Part shown: positions 12,479 to 25,613 of the stretch, in pieces
Numbering within the stretch: the stretch's first letter is position 1
Layout of the letters: every line of letters begins with the position of its first letter
From: Jackrogersella multiformis
Lineage: Eukaryota > Ascomycota > Sordariomycetes > Xylariales > Hypoxylaceae
DNA: 64,000 nucleotides
NCBI GenBank assembly: GCA_902806575.1
Contig: CADCXD010000001.1
Span: forward strand, 496,001 to 560,000
Direction: 5' to 3'
Translations under genes and position numbers: made by a program
Notes under the pieces: model-generated
Told to the model about the DNA's origin: nothing
The model's database searches: none
Seen by the model: only the letters and a program-made list of their open reading frames with translations

Positions 12479-15400
12479 AGGATCTTGAAATAGGTTGGTG
12501 TTGATGTTTAATACCTATTATTTGGTTTTAGTTTTGCTTACCTAATGATAAACCCACATATGTTAGCTACCCCTATTCCACGCAAAATAAATAATCTGTG
12601 ACTCCGGAATTTATTACCAAGGGTCTGACCTACTGTTTGTATAAACTCATACTCGTTATGCCTATTAGATTACTGATTTGTATCTCTATTGTGATTGTAT
12701 TGCGGGCATACAATCACTTAATACCTACTCAGATATACCCCTTTCGCGATCTCCTTGATCATGATGGAGTGGAGTTGCTGCCGTCTAATTTCAAAGGTAA
12801 AGCTGGTCTATGAGTATAAACCGTAACTCCCGAATGTAGAAGGTAATTTGGAGAAAGCTCGCTAATATACTATGAGATTATTCGATGCATCACTTATACC
12901 CATTAGATAGGGTAAATGAGTGTTCCATTTGTACTCTTTTTACGAGGGAAACAAATGTTTTAACATATATTATGAGCTTATGCTGAACTAAATTCTTGAT
13001 GTGATTTCTATCATGAAGCTATATAATAACTGGCCCTGAGGTATAAGCAAACAGAGACCAAGATAAAAAGAAAGGGGGTTTAAGGGGGAGATTCGTTTAG
13101 TAGTTTTTAGATTTTTTCGTGAAAACTACCTAGTAAATACTAAGATTAGTTTATTAAATTCATTCTAGTTACCTAAATCTTCACTTGATGTTCATAAGGG
13201 CTAGTTTTATTATCGAAAACTATAACGATAGCTATCATCGTGCTAATATTACACTACCTGGGTCTAAGCATCGGTCAGATAAGTGATATGCGAACTCTGC
13301 ACTAGTTCTTGGTGCTAGCTGATTGGTATCATACGTACCTCCTGTTAGAATACGTATCTATTTCATCGTTAGGCACCAAAAAGGGTTGCTTGCTTATAAG
13401 CCACTTGGGGAAGGACCTTATTTTCAAGCAATAATATGAAAATTCATCACATCATAATTAAAAATTATTACATAACCAGTTATCTCAGTTTGATTTACCT
13501 GCGCAATAAATCATACGTAGCTCATATATGGATCGGGGGATAATGGTAAAGTTGAGATAAAGTATGAACGATGTGTCAGAATATAGTGAGTGTACTCGAA
13601 TATATGTACATTAATAAGAGTAAAAATATCTTCCCGTGTGGGATGATCTCTGAGAATCTGTGATGTTGAACACAAGTCTCACCGGTTATTCGAAAACCAG
13701 ACTATTCTCCAATAGATTGGCCGTTTAGATAGCGCTTATTGGCTGGTTTTCCATGACAGCTGGCTTGGTATGCAGAGATCCGCCCAGCTTAGATCTTGCA
13801 TGCATAGAAGCGAGCCAGATTTGCAAATATCATGGGCGATCTTTCTTTCCACGGCTACTGTCCCTGCCAAGTCAATAATAATAGCTTATCGTGTCCCAAT
13901 ACTAACCAGTTCGAAGCGCTACTAGGATCTACGTCCAGAAGTGTACTTACATCATCTCTGGCGCAAGTCTCTGCTTATTTGATTCTTCCATCCTTCTGAG
14001 TGCCTAACCCTGGTGCTATAAGGATAGTATTATGAGGCTGGGTCTCTTTTTGTTGAGTTCTAGGGATACGATCACTAATCCTTAAGGTTAGACGACTTGA
14101 TTATATAATGCACATTTCACAAGCCTCAGATGAGGTAAGGAAGCCCACCGCCTTTGTCACCGAATTGTTTCGTCCGGGATTGATACCGAAGGTACGAACA
14201 GCCAAGGTGTGGCGCCTGTGGGAGTTCGATAAGAATCTCGGAAGAGCTGGAGTCATATCTACAGATCTAGTCTGACTAAGGTCGGACAGGACGTGGGGGT
14301 TTTCGTCGCCCGAGTAATCTCTGCAGGCGGAAGCGGAATCCCGCTCGGGCCAAAAAAAGCCAGGAAAAAGAAAGCCACATGGAACCCTGGTACAGAGATG
14401 CAATGCAGGAAGGGTGAATGCGTCTTTTCTTTTTTCCCTCTTTTCTTCCCTGACGAGGTTGCCGTGATCGCTGCTCTGATTTGCTGGAGAGAGAAAGGTA
14501 TGGTAGAGATGTCCAATAGCTGGCCGTCAGCCCTGCGGTTCGCGGCCTAAGGCCTTACGTATGTAGATATGCGTCTTTTCGAAGAAAAAAAACCACGCGA
14601 CGGGAGCATCCGCTGTCCACGCCCTAAACCCAGTCTTCTACCGGGCGGATGCCCATTCCGATATCAGGGGTCGTCAATCCCGGCATGCGCTCTGCCAATC
14701 CTCATCGACGCCAGTGGGATGGTACGAGATAGGGAAGGGGGGTCCATGCCGTTATAACCGAATGATGGCTTTTGCGGCTGATCGTTGACGCATTTCTCCC
14801 TGATGACGCAAGTGATGTTAAGACTTTCAACACTTTTCTCCCTCAGATGCAGAATTGCAGAATTATGTAAAAAGGCAGTCGAATCAGATCATAATCTCAA
14901 CAAAAGATGACAGGAGCTGAAAGATTGTGTAGCCATCGGCCAGCCCCTATCGATGAAAAAGCAAATTGCTCTCAACCGCTTCCAAGCGAGAGATAAGAGG
15001 GACGAGTTAGGTAACATATTGCGCACCAGTTCTCTGTAAATCATTCGTAGAGTCCGGATAACTCGATGCCATATTTTTCTTTAATTCATTAGCGCGTCAT
15101 ATTCCATCGCAGTTTCACTCCAATGAAAATAAAACTACTTCCTTAACAAATAATTACCTAACCGTAGTCTCCTCGTGGGTTGTAGCCTGGGAGGCCCCCT
15201 TTTCAGTGCTGACTGCATAATTTGCGACCTTCCAGGTCCCTCTGCTCACGCAGCCGAGGCAAACGCAAACCCCACGCTGTTCTATGCACATCTCAACGGT
15301 TCGTTTGCCGGGTACCGGCATACTTTGCGTTGCATCCTGGTTGCCCCCAATGTGCAGCGTACAATTCAAGGTAACGCAAAGTGTGTTCAGGTCTATGTAT

Positions 15401-17571
15401 GTATCAGAGTCCCTCGTGTTCGCATGCGAGCGTTTCGAGCTGGTGGGAAGAAACAGGAAGTGAAGGGGGGGATATTTGACAACTGTGGCTGCAGCAGGGC
15501 TTATTTGTCATTTTATAATTAGATAATCTACCTGGGTACTGTACATGGAGGCCCCAATCCGTTTAAGGGAAACGTGGGGAAAGGGGTAGCAAATTTCCGA
15601 CGAAGTATGTCTCTTGTCGCCTTTTCGTAGTGGGGGTCATCAAATCCTGTCCGTCTATTCGGGTTTGGGGGAGTAGATCGTTGGACGTCTCTGCATGGTT
15701 ATCTGACCGACCGTGGTAGTCTGGAGAAACTACGTAGCCGTGAAGGAAGACGAGAGGATTCCGATGACTGAGGTTTTTTTGTTTGCTTGACACTGACCGG
15801 CATAAGCCGTAAGCTCACAAAGTTGCCCAATCTGGACTCATCGGCCCTCCTGTCCAATAAGCGGCACGCGACCGACCCGACCGCCCGATAGCTGTGCCGT
15901 ATGATATACCAATTCCCTCAGCATCACATAATCCGTGTCATCATATCGCGGCCATTTATGCCTTCTTTGGAGGCCTGTCGAAGCGAGCCTGAAACCGCTA
16001 GCCAGAGCTGGACAGAAGAGGGGAAAACGCTCCGACGTTGGATTCCCTTACATACAGGTCTCTTGCCACTCTTTCTTTTTGCTATAGTCTCTCCGCAATC
16101 GCAACATGCGGGCGCATCGGTGTTGGGTTTTGGCCCCTGAGGTGTCGTTCTATTACTTAACTACCCAGCTACGTTGCAGTCATGCCGGGCTCGTAAGATT
16201 GGAGTTAGACCGATCCGTCGAGACTGGTCAGCAAACATGGCTTAAGGGCCCTTGGATGCGCCGGAAACCCAGGTCACGGGAAATAGGTGCCGAAGGATCC
16301 TCCTACCCGCACGCATGTAGCGATGCTTTGGGTAGTCGTGACGGCGGTCTCGTTTGTAGTTGGGCAGTGTGATGTCGTTGGTGCTGCCGTTGGTGAGAAG
16401 ATACCTAGATAGGTAGGTATGTGGTACTTCGACATTACATACATACCCGAGGTACAGCACTTGACAGAATGTTACCACTTGCTGCATGACATTCGTCCAG
16501 CTCGGGTAGGTAAATATACGTACGGGTTGGTAGAGACTAGTAAGGGATATAAGGGGGGGAGGCACCTACAGAAGTCATAGCGCGACAAACGCTGACGAGG
16601 CGATCGCTACCTACAGTAGGTGTCCACTCGTTGCGTTCCCGCTCGTACCAACCCCCAAAGTGTCCCCCCCTCAGGCCATACCGATTTACAGGACTAGCGC
16701 GGCATGGCCTGCAGGTCCGAGACTGCGGGGTACAGGGTTGGGATAGAAGGACTTCGGGTTGATCTGCAACGACCGCATTTTCTGACAGACTCACTGGCGA
16801 TCGGCCGAGAATTTACTCGAGTACATGACGCAGAAGAGTCTTGTGTTCCTGTACCTCCTGCGAGTGTCTCGGGTGATGGACGTGTTTCCAATGGATGGGG
16901 GTTGCGAAGATCGGCTAGGAGTAACGCGGCATGCGATGTGCCGTCATGATGTGAGCTGGGTTGGGGTAATGTGGCAGCGGCATGGATCATGCGTGCTGCT
17001 GTGGCAGAGAAGAATTGGTGGCGCTGCGGCCATTCGGGAGTAGGGGGGCCAATGCTAGCCGACGATTCTAACGGCCATGGTTGCCGCTGTCCGGGTTTTG
17101 CGATGCTCCAGTCGCGCAGAGCAGAGAGAACTTGGAAGTACGCCCGTGGGATGAATATTTTCAAGGTCGAGTTTGGCCACCTACCTACCTGCTACTACTG
17201 CAAAGGCCGGCGCCTGCAGCTTGTGACGTTACTTGTAGTATCGTGTGAAGCCGTGTCGTACAAGGGAAAAGGGATACGCACCAGGCAATAATTATGGGCA
17301 TGAGAATCTTCGTAGATTAATATTCATACAGAAGGTCTACAGTCTAGCCTTTTGCAGCCGATATTTAGCGATAGTAATATCTATTTTAAGAGCCTTCAGC
17401 AAAAGCACCTGGACCAGTAAGTCGAGTCAGCTGGTGAATCTTTCTGTTCCATATTTTCTTTTGCGCTATTCCGACCTGTTAACGCCGTTTAATCTCGTAA
17501 CGCCAAGTGCGTGGTTCACTCAATAGCAATGTCCCATGATCCCTACTAGGACCCGATCCCTAAGATTCCCT
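12479..17571. other. 5-kb gene-free stretch
   Basis: 12.5-13.7 kb is AT-rich. 14.1-17.3 kb is more G+C-rich and has several overlapping open frames of up to about 156 codons on both strands, but none shows protein-like composition, family similarity or introns. CCTAGG-type motifs occur near 16.4 kb. Confidence 0.5.
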
Positions 17572-18513
17572 TTAGGCCAAGCTTCTTTCTAGAGCCATCG
17601 CCTCCTCGAATCCATTTGTAATCATATCAATCTGTTCGCTGCTTGGCAACCCACATGGCTTCCTCGGCTCCCCACCGTGTCCCTCGAAGTGCTGCAAGGC
17701 AGCCTTCACCCCGGCAAAGCCAGTTTGGATGGCGAACCAATCCGCCTTAGCAACGATGGCTTGCAGCCTCCTAGCCTCCTTCAGATCGCCAGCGTGGAAC
17801 AACTCGCAGATACGAACACAGGCTCGGGGCACCAAGTTGGCAGTCCCGGCGATGGTTCCGTGCCCGCCCACGACAAGACCCTGCAGAATAAAATCTGCGC
17901 TGCCTCCGGCGACGAAGAAGCCAGGCTTGGCCCCGTCGACGATACGAGCTAGTTTCCCGGTATTTCCACAGGTGAGTTTGACACCGAGAACGTTGGAGTG
18001 CTTCGAAATCTGAAGGATCGCGTCGGATGAGAGGTCTAGGCCGGAGCAAGCACCAGGGTAGTTGTAGATCACGACCGGAATTGGGCTAGAGTCTGCAACA
18101 TCATAGAAGTGCTGAACGATCTTAGAGGTGTTAAGAAGGCCGCCGTAGTACGCGGGAGGAAGTATGATAACATAGTTAGCGCCAGCACTGGCAGCGTCCC
18201 GGCATAGCTGGATCGTCTCGCGTGTAGATTGTGCTCCGCAGCCAGCAATGATAGGCATAAGGTGGTGGTCCGACTGGTCTAGAGCGGCTCGCGTAGTCTT
18301 AATCGCGAGGCTGCGCTCTTCTCTGCTCAAATGAACAGCTTCTCCGTTCGAGCCGTGTACAACAAGGCCTGCAACGCCGGCCTCAGCAAGACGAATGGCG
18401 TGTCGTTGGGTTGCTTCTAGGTCAATTTCATCGTTGCCCTTGAAAAAAGCCACGGTGGGAACGTAAACCCCATCGGGCAGAGGGCGAGATTGGCCTACTA
18501 AAGACTCCGTCAT
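17572..18513 (-). CDS. DapA-superfamily aldolase/lyase (4-hydroxy-2-oxoglutarate aldolase-like)
   Basis: A single exon of 313 residues, the usual length for the dihydrodipicolinate synthase/N-acetylneuraminate lyase superfamily. Class I aldolase landmarks are in place: the substrate-carboxylate loop GSNGE at 54-58, the catalytic tyrosine in YNYPG (Y150) and the Schiff-base lysine in VLGVKL (K179). It should be a (beta/alpha)8 enzyme that cleaves or forms a 2-oxo acid through a lysine imine. Fungi lack lysine synthesis by diaminopimelate, so a role in hydroxyproline, 4-hydroxy-2-oxoglutarate or sugar-acid breakdown is more likely than DapA itself. No pathway partner lies nearby. The specific substrate is not determinable here. 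Confidence 0.9.
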   Translation of the reverse strand: MTESLVGQSRPLPDGVYVPTVAFFKGNDEIDLEATQRHAIRLAEAGVAGLVVHGSNGEAVHLSREERSLAIKTTRAALDQSDHHLMPIIAGCGAQSTRETIQLCRDAASAGANYVIILPPAYYGGLLNTSKIVQHFYDVADSSPIPVVIYNYPGACSGLDLSSDAILQISKHSNVLGVKLTCGNTGKLARIVDGAKPGFFVAGGSADFILQGLVVGGHGTIAGTANLVPRACVRICELFHAGDLKEARRLQAIVAKADWFAIQTGFAGVKAALQHFEGHGGEPRKPCGLPSSEQIDMITNGFEEAMALERSLA

Positions 18514-18704
18514 CGAGTTTGTTTGAATTAAAATCTAGTAAAGTCTAGTAGAGTGCAGAAGGATGAGTGTGGTAGTGTGTGTAAGATAAGTGAGAAGAAG
18601 AAGAGTCTGTAGAGATGAGGTAATGCAGAGGGTTGTAGAAGAAACTCTAACAAGTTACTAAATAAGGAGGAAGTAGTCTGACTTCCTACGCGAGGTACTT
18701 AAGA

Positions 18705-18712
18705 TTTATATA
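18705..18712 (-). promoter_or_regulatory. Possible TATA box of the aldolase gene
   Basis: On the minus strand the sequence reads TATATAAA about 195 nt upstream of the aldolase start codon. The intervening leader is C/T-rich on the coding strand, as in many fungal 5' UTRs. Confidence 0.35.
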
Positions 18713-20470
18713 ATGGAGGGGATGGGTGTGACGGAACAGGGGGCAGATGTTAAGTTTAAGCAAGTGTAAGGGGAAGAGACAATGACAATGGAAGAAAGTA
18801 CTTGTGAATCCTCGAGTGGCAGGGGGCAACAACGGGTTAAATACCTTCTCCTTTTTTGGTCAAAAAGGGGATTATTATTGGTATCTTTTGGCGAGAAAGG
18901 TGCACGTCTACACTAGGTGTCTGCTACACTCAGAGCCGAGCCGATGATACTAGGAATAAGGCGAAGGCGAAGACGAAGACGACTAAGCATAAGACTTGAC
19001 TGGCTACCTAGGTAGATATCCGATCCTACTCTCATTGAGGCAACCCAATCATTTACTCCCAGAAGGATTCAGTCAAAGCCCGAACAGAGCCGCTAGGGAC
19101 CTGTAAGACTCTCGATGCGAGATGGTAGACCTGTCCTAACGTCCTGACTGGGTAGTGACGAAGAGGCTACTAGCCAAGGCAGGTGGTCGTGTGGGGGGTC
19201 ATGTGGTTGTTGAGCTTTTCAGGGGAACCAAGTCCCACGAAGCTAGCCCTAGCGAAGAAGGACTCGTCAAGACTCGTCAGTGGCTTAGATTCCCTTCTCA
19301 CTCCCTTCTCACTTCTGACACGAAGAACTAGGTACCTAAATACCTACCTAATAGAAATCGAAGCTTGCACTGCATCAACTCCCGGAATGATCATTGGTCC
19401 CTTTGGTATAATTTAGGCAGGCAGGCATAAGAAACCGACATGCGGGATGCAAGCCTGATGCTCTAGCCTCGAGACGTTCGTTTCTATGTATTGTTCTTAG
19501 GGTAGCGACCAATCTGGAGCTTGTTAATGGAGAGACAGGCTATCTTGTTGGATGAGCTACGGGCGAATAATCCATGTTGATGAAATGCGGTGAAGCCTTT
19601 TTTTTTTTTTTTTTTTTTAAATTATTAAGAAGGAGAAATTAGAAGTGAGGGGCATTTTCTGGACAATGGTGGGGAATGTTTAGTGGGTCTATGGCTACCG
19701 TGGGGGAACGGGGAAATAGTATTCTAGCTTCTTTAGGATACCTGGAGCACCTGGAGTAATCCATTACTAGGTCAGACTACCATGTACAGACGCCTGTAAT
19801 AGCCCTGTGCTACTCCTACTACGTTATAGCGGCATCCACCCCCACGTCCCCGTCAGAAGACCCAGGCTGCTAGGCAAACCTAAAACATACAAACGTCCAA
19901 GCGCCTTCCAGCTACCTACACTGCTATGGACACTACACTAGTGTAGGTCTGTATTCCTTACTTCTACTGGGGTTTTGGTGGGACTGGAACTTCTTCTATT
20001 ACTTCCATCGCCTACCCCTACACTAAGTATTGTCGTTGAACGATGCCGGCTAGCCTAGCCCCCGCCTAACCCGAACTTGCACTTTTCCCTACCAAGTCAC
20101 GTTCCCGGACGCCCTACGATAGCTCCAGTGTCCCGGTTGATAACTTCACCATGGGTCTATTTAAGTGGGAGAAGAAGAAGGAAAAGGAGGGGCGATATGT
20201 CGGGTCACACCTCGTGCCCTCATGCCACATATCAACGCACATATCAACGACAAACACGACGCCACCAATCTCACCAACCACCGACCAAGACACACGTTTA
20301 AACCGCATATCGCAGTAGACCGCATCGCCGAACAAGACTACGAACAAGACTACGCAAGCTAAATCAGTTTAGTGTGAACACCACTCTTAGGTGGCCTTTC
20401 AAGGGTGCCGGGTACGTATGTCCGCCCCGGAGCTTAGGTATTTACGAGCCTGCCTACGTAGGTCTAGGTA

Positions 20471-20484
20471 CCTACCTAGGTAGG
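20471..20484. repeat. Copy of the dispersed CCTAGG palindrome
   Basis: A perfect 14-bp palindrome, CCTACCTAGGTAGG, one of many related copies confined to intergenic DNA of this window. Confidence 0.75.
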
Positions 20485-23400
20485 CAGCCAAGCGAGCCGT
20501 CACTTAGTACTTTCGTAGTACCTACCCATCAGACCATCCCGTCATGATCTAGGTATAACTAATTAGGTAGGTGACGATTGAGTCTTGACATCGTGTTTGG
20601 TTCTCTGCTACCCCGGTCATTCATTCGCGGGGACTCGATTTGGTATGCCGAGCAGTCCGGTCTAGACACTATCGAAGTTGACTGGGAGCTTCTTCACACC
20701 GGCCTCCCGCAGAGTTATCATGCCACAAGGCTGCGATGAAACCCAGCGGTCTGGCTCAGGATATCTGTATTTGGGGGTATGAGCGCGTGCTACATGTTCT
20801 TGGCAATCTATTCGTCGATATCTATCCTCGGGTCCGTCGATACCTCGCTCCATCAACCGGGTCTTACATCATTCAACCTGAAGATAGCAATTCGACTCCA
20901 AACATCTCAATTGCAGTAATACGACAGCTCCCTGCAGCAAAGGACCAGTCTTGTTTCTCTACCTCTTCTCCCTTGTCGTAAGACGGACTCGACCAGGAAC
21001 AAATTCCTAAGAGACAATTCTCACGTGAGAACCCTCAGAGTGGGGGTCAGGGGCCAATATCGGTACGATCGACACAGGGGGTAGTATGGATTATTCCCGG
21101 GATCCTGTCCCTCGGGAGATCATGGCCATTGGTTCTTCTCGTAACATTTCGAATCTTGGATCATTGCTTCGCAGCCGGTCGATTGGAACCACTCCAAGTT
21201 CATGTTAATATCATCTGCGATTAGAGAGTTATGAACTACCAATCTTACGGTAGAATTGAAGAAATATAATAGATCGTCGCAGATGAGACCATAGTGGTCA
21301 TGTATCATGAGACGACCCAGTTTCAACCCCATATTCTAGCTTTAGCAAATGCTAAGAGGCCTTAGCGCAATCCGGAAACACCGGAAACACTCCCATATGT
21401 GCAAAATAGCATCATAGGTGAGAACTTTAGTATCGGGCTCTATGAAATACGAGAGCTAACGGTTCTAAAACTGCGCATCGCAATTAGGATGTAAGTGGGG
21501 GTAGCAACTTAGAAAATCACACCAACACCCATCCGGGCTTGCAAGGGTTGTAGCATTACGGGAAAGTTTAGTTATTAATACTGCCTAGGTAGGTAATAAT
21601 ATGCGTAGAGGTGCAAGAACAGGTTTTCATGTGACGTAGCAAGGAAAGGAAAAGACGGAAAATCAGAGAGTGATATTTGAAGATGCGTACCTAGAACGTA
21701 GTTAGATGAAAGGAGGTGTGTTTATGATGTCCCTCTTAGAGTAACATTTGTTATCGCACAAGTTTTCTCAAATGCCATAAAGCTTTGTGAGATCCTCTAT
21801 AAACTTTGTGAGACTGACCATTGAAATAACTACGGTTAAGGATTTTCAATCATCAATTCCACCAGATGCTAGCAGTGAACTACATGGGATTTTCTAACAC
21901 TCATGGCAACTACGATAGGTAACTACGTAGGTAGATTCGGAATTTAGGTTTCAGTTTCGGTAGTCTAACGTTATGTTGCATACCGGTACCATATGCTTGG
22001 TTCTATGAAAGCTCCTTACTAAGTTAAATCCTCTCTCTCAAGTACAAAGTAATGTAATACAGATAAGCCTCATATAAATACCAAGTAAAGTTAAAAGTTA
22101 CCAAAACTTAAACTAAGTTTGATTTCTCCTTAATTCTGATTGGTGAGCATCCTTATGCGGTAGTTATTTGAGTTTGACCGTAAACTCCAGCCTAGTATTA
22201 CATCCTACCCTAAGTAGGCAATATCCAATATAGCACCTAAGTAGCTCCTGACCTCATTGTTGCTATGGATTTTGAACGATACTCTTTATATCAGCCTGAC
22301 ATCTATAACACATGGGTGTTACCTAACATATTCGAATCTGCAGTCTTTTCCAACTACATGACTTCCATTCTAGTCGTCATAGCAATCACCTCCTTGATAC
22401 TTCTACATAGTCCTTGCATCAATTGCTATAATCTTCTGGTGTTTGATACAGTGATTTCATGTTTGTGACTTTACCCAGACCAAAAAGGTTATGGGCATAT
22501 GATGATAGGAAACTCGGGTTATTGTTTGTTGTTTTCATCGTCTCGAATTAAAGGAACCCCTTCAGCCTGTCTAGGATAGAGAAGGCACATGCTATAGTAC
22601 TTGTTGTGGGTGACCTTTATCACGGATGAGGTAGCACTAGCAACAATTTAAAGTTACGGCCAGCTTTAGTAAGAGAATACGTAATCTCAATCATATTAAA
22701 TCAAAAGATGTGAGAACGTAGCTCACTCTAGATTCTCCAGTAGCCAATATAATAATTGAAATATTATTCCTGTCTGCCCCTTAATTAGAAATTTGGGGTC
22801 CATATCGCTTATATACACACAGCAAAAGCATATTAACTGGATCACTGCCTGATCTCAATTTTCTTCACTCATTCCTCTCGAAAATAGGCTCGATAGGTTG
22901 GAGTTGAGAAGCAGGAACTTTCTGCCAAATAACCTATTGACATTGTGGATAGGATGAAATCGGCTGAGTCATTCTTCCCTTGGTAATTTTAAGTAAGAGG
23001 TCTTAGGTAGGTGCGAACCTAGGTAGATACCAATCATACTGGCGATAATAATCCGATCTCCCAAGAGACGGGTAAGGCCTGTACATATGACGACATTGCA
23101 AGTTCGTCGTTTCCCTAACTGCGTGAAAAGTCATACACGAAGCTATGAAGAGGAAGGTACAGTAATATCGCCCCTTTCTTTTTTGCATATTTCGACCGTG
23201 CCCTCGCTAACGTTGCAAGATACCCCCCTTATTGTTCTTACCATTTTTGACAGTTTCCTTCATTATGAACCTGTGAATGCTCCGGTCCTTCTCCTTTTTC
23301 TTAAGGGTGCTTTCCTAACTAACATGTTAGCGGGACTGGACGATAATCCAGAATACTCGAAGTCCTTATACTTACCTAGGTAGTCAAGTTACGAATTCTA

Positions 23401-23708
23401 CTTCAATCCTTTTAAACCTGCCTTTCCCCCCATCTTCATCTTAATTCACGTTGTCTTCTCGAAGTCTTTCATCTACTAAACAACTTGTAACCTATTCTAC
23501 AGTATTCTCCACGATCATATCGCAACTTAACATACAACAGCACAACCTCAGCCATTACAAAGTATCTCAGGTAGTATTTTACTTTAGCATTCTACGTTCC
23601 CTTAGTGGTCGTAGATAACATTTCTACCTTGCGCAAGCCATACAACCATCCACTTCCCAACTCCGACATCGTCTTATCTACCTCCAGCCTCATCTTGCAT
23701 ATTTCAGC

Positions 23709-25613
23709 ATGGCATCTTCGGTCATTCCCGATCGTCACTTTGACATCTTTATGGCGGTTCACCAAGACCCGGTACTACGTTTATCGCAGTCCAACGGTGG
23801 CCAGTCCCCATCGACGTCTGAATACACTTGTCTCTTCAGACCTTGCACTCGGGATGTCTGCGTGATCCACGGTCGTCCTTCTAATGCGGAGTTGTCAGCC
23901 CGTATTCCACACAAAGTGGGTGGTTACGATCCTGCCAACCCCCACAAGCTGTGTGAGCTGGACAACTGCGGATTGCATCGTCGGCCAGCCAGTATTCTCT
24001 CTGTCCACCCAGAGGCCATCGGCCGTGGGGTAGAAATCGCTGGCAGCTGCATTGGCGAGAAGCTAGACATGAGGCCGCCATACTTTTCTGAGGACCTACT
24101 GGAGTCGGACCAGTTTGATGACATCACTACTGCTGTCTCTTCAATTACTACCGAGTATGCTTATCCGGAAGATCCAAGTACTGAACAGTTTGTGAAGCCA
24201 CCCGAATGGTACGTTCTGTCTATCACAGAGGGTGAATGGCCCCTGGAAATTCCTCCCTGTAGGGATTTTGTCGACCCTGTATTCGCCGACAACGGAGAGC
24301 GCGGTCTGGCTCTACAAAACCACGTGTTGGAAACCGGAATATATAGTGGCGAGGACAAGCCAATGTTATTCACGTATGGCATCCGGTACGCACCACGGCC
24401 ACGCCCAGTCCCTAGCGCCGAGTCTCGGATGATTCTCATCACTGGCCTACAACCGGACATGGCAACCAACGAGGTCATGGCAAGAGTTCGCGGTGGAAAG
24501 ATCCTTCAAGTGACAATGGCCACTAGCCCTAAACCTATTGGGCACACTGTGATGATTGAGTTCACCAATCATCACGATGCCCTGTTGTACGCGAACCACA
24601 TGAACGGCCTTAAGGCATGTGGAATGCTAGCGAGTGGTGTTCAGGTCGGCCTAGTCAACTCGCATAGTTATCCGATAACAGACGAGACGGCAAATGACCT
24701 GCGACTAGGGTTCACGCGGCTCTTAGTATACCTTGACTTTTCGGACCACTCCCCCAAAGGGTTTCTGAAGTATTTCGAGAGTAGCTACAGGAAGCCGGAG
24801 GAAGTTCTGGAAGACATGTGGATGGACGACAACTCTGTCCTCTTCATTCTTTTCAAGAGTGTGGCACATGCTAGTCGGTTCTACAAGAATACTGTCTGGG
24901 AGCTTGAGGAACTTCACCCAGGGGTATTTGCCAGATGCCTGTACCGATTCGCCCCTGACCCATGCGACAAGCCCGTTGAAGAACTCCAGGAACCCGCTAC
25001 CCTAGCAAGAGGGTCCCACCGAAGCTTGTTGGAAGTCTGGGTCAAATGGAAGGCACAAGAGGCCACTGCCATTCTTGTGGACCAACGGGATATAATCGGA
25101 CTGGAAAACGAAATGAATGCAGATCCCCACCCCATTGAGGACCTAGAGAGACAGGATCAATTTGACGACGAGAATTCTGCATCCTTTCACGATTCCCACG
25201 AATATCTCATAGACACCTCCCCTACCCCTCGACGGGCTTCTTTTGCACTCTCAGGTATGTCTAGCAACAGTGGAAGTCTCTCCCAGGTCATGCCCGAGGA
25301 AGTCGACAAGAACCATGACAGTTATTGGGACACTCTCTCGAAGCCATATCGCGCTGGCAATGATTATGCCCAGCATCAATACGCTGCACTTGAGCAGCTA
25401 GATTCTAAGGATAAAGGCAAGACTCAGCAGGAGTTTACCCAGAATATTTCGTATCTGATCCATTTCGAAGGAATGGAAAACGATGAAGTTTTCCTTGATC
25501 ACCAGGATAGTGATCTGAAATCCAATGCTGTCGATACTCCTGCAGAATCCTCTTCGTTGGAATGCCTAAATCCATACTTCCTCAGGATGACCCAGCATTC
25601 TCCGAACCCCTGA
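23709..25613 (+). CDS. Uncharacterised protein with an RRM-like central region
   Basis: A single 634-codon exon starting at the first ATG after a C/T-rich leader. I do not recognise a named family. Residues about 238-325 look like a diverged RRM: a beta-1-like strand MILITGLQP, a helix, VMIEFTNHHDALLYANHM resembling the RNP1 strand and following helix, and a final VQVGLVN strand. A second alpha/beta stretch (LLVYLDFS, then VLFILFKSVAHASRFY) at about 340-395 could be another RRM-like unit. The N-terminus has Cys-rich blocks (FRPCTRDVC, HKLCELDNCG). The C-terminal third is acidic and Ser-rich and probably disordered. An RNA-binding role is inferred from fold resemblance only. Confidence 0.8.
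   Translation: MASSVIPDRHFDIFMAVHQDPVLRLSQSNGGQSPSTSEYTCLFRPCTRDVCVIHGRPSNAELSARIPHKVGGYDPANPHKLCELDNCGLHRRPASILSVHPEAIGRGVEIAGSCIGEKLDMRPPYFSEDLLESDQFDDITTAVSSITTEYAYPEDPSTEQFVKPPEWYVLSITEGEWPLEIPPCRDFVDPVFADNGERGLALQNHVLETGIYSGEDKPMLFTYGIRYAPRPRPVPSAESRMILITGLQPDMATNEVMARVRGGKILQVTMATSPKPIGHTVMIEFTNHHDALLYANHMNGLKACGMLASGVQVGLVNSHSYPITDETANDLRLGFTRLLVYLDFSDHSPKGFLKYFESSYRKPEEVLEDMWMDDNSVLFILFKSVAHASRFYKNTVWELEELHPGVFARCLYRFAPDPCDKPVEELQEPATLARGSHRSLLEVWVKWKAQEATAILVDQRDIIGLENEMNADPHPIEDLERQDQFDDENSASFHDSHEYLIDTSPTPRRASFALSGMSSNSGSLSQVMPEEVDKNHDSYWDTLSKPYRAGNDYAQHQYAALEQLDSKDKGKTQQEFTQNISYLIHFEGMENDEVFLDHQDSDLKSNAVDTPAESSSLECLNPYFLRMTQHSPNP

Larger units (their letters stand above)
18514..23708. 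other. 5-kb gene-free stretch with CCTAGG motifs and poly-T
   Basis: No gene supported. A 21-T run lies at 19598-19618, and several copies of the dispersed CTACCTAGG motif occur near 19.0, 20.47, 21.58, 23.0 and 23.37 kb. 21.9-22.9 kb is AT-rich. The last 250 bp are C/T-rich and form the likely leader of the next gene. Confidence 0.5.

Noticed and set aside
14101..17300. Several overlapping frames of 80-156 codons in a G+C-richer stretch
   Set aside because: Open frames expected from higher G+C; low-complexity Pro/Ser/Arg content on both strands and no family similarity.
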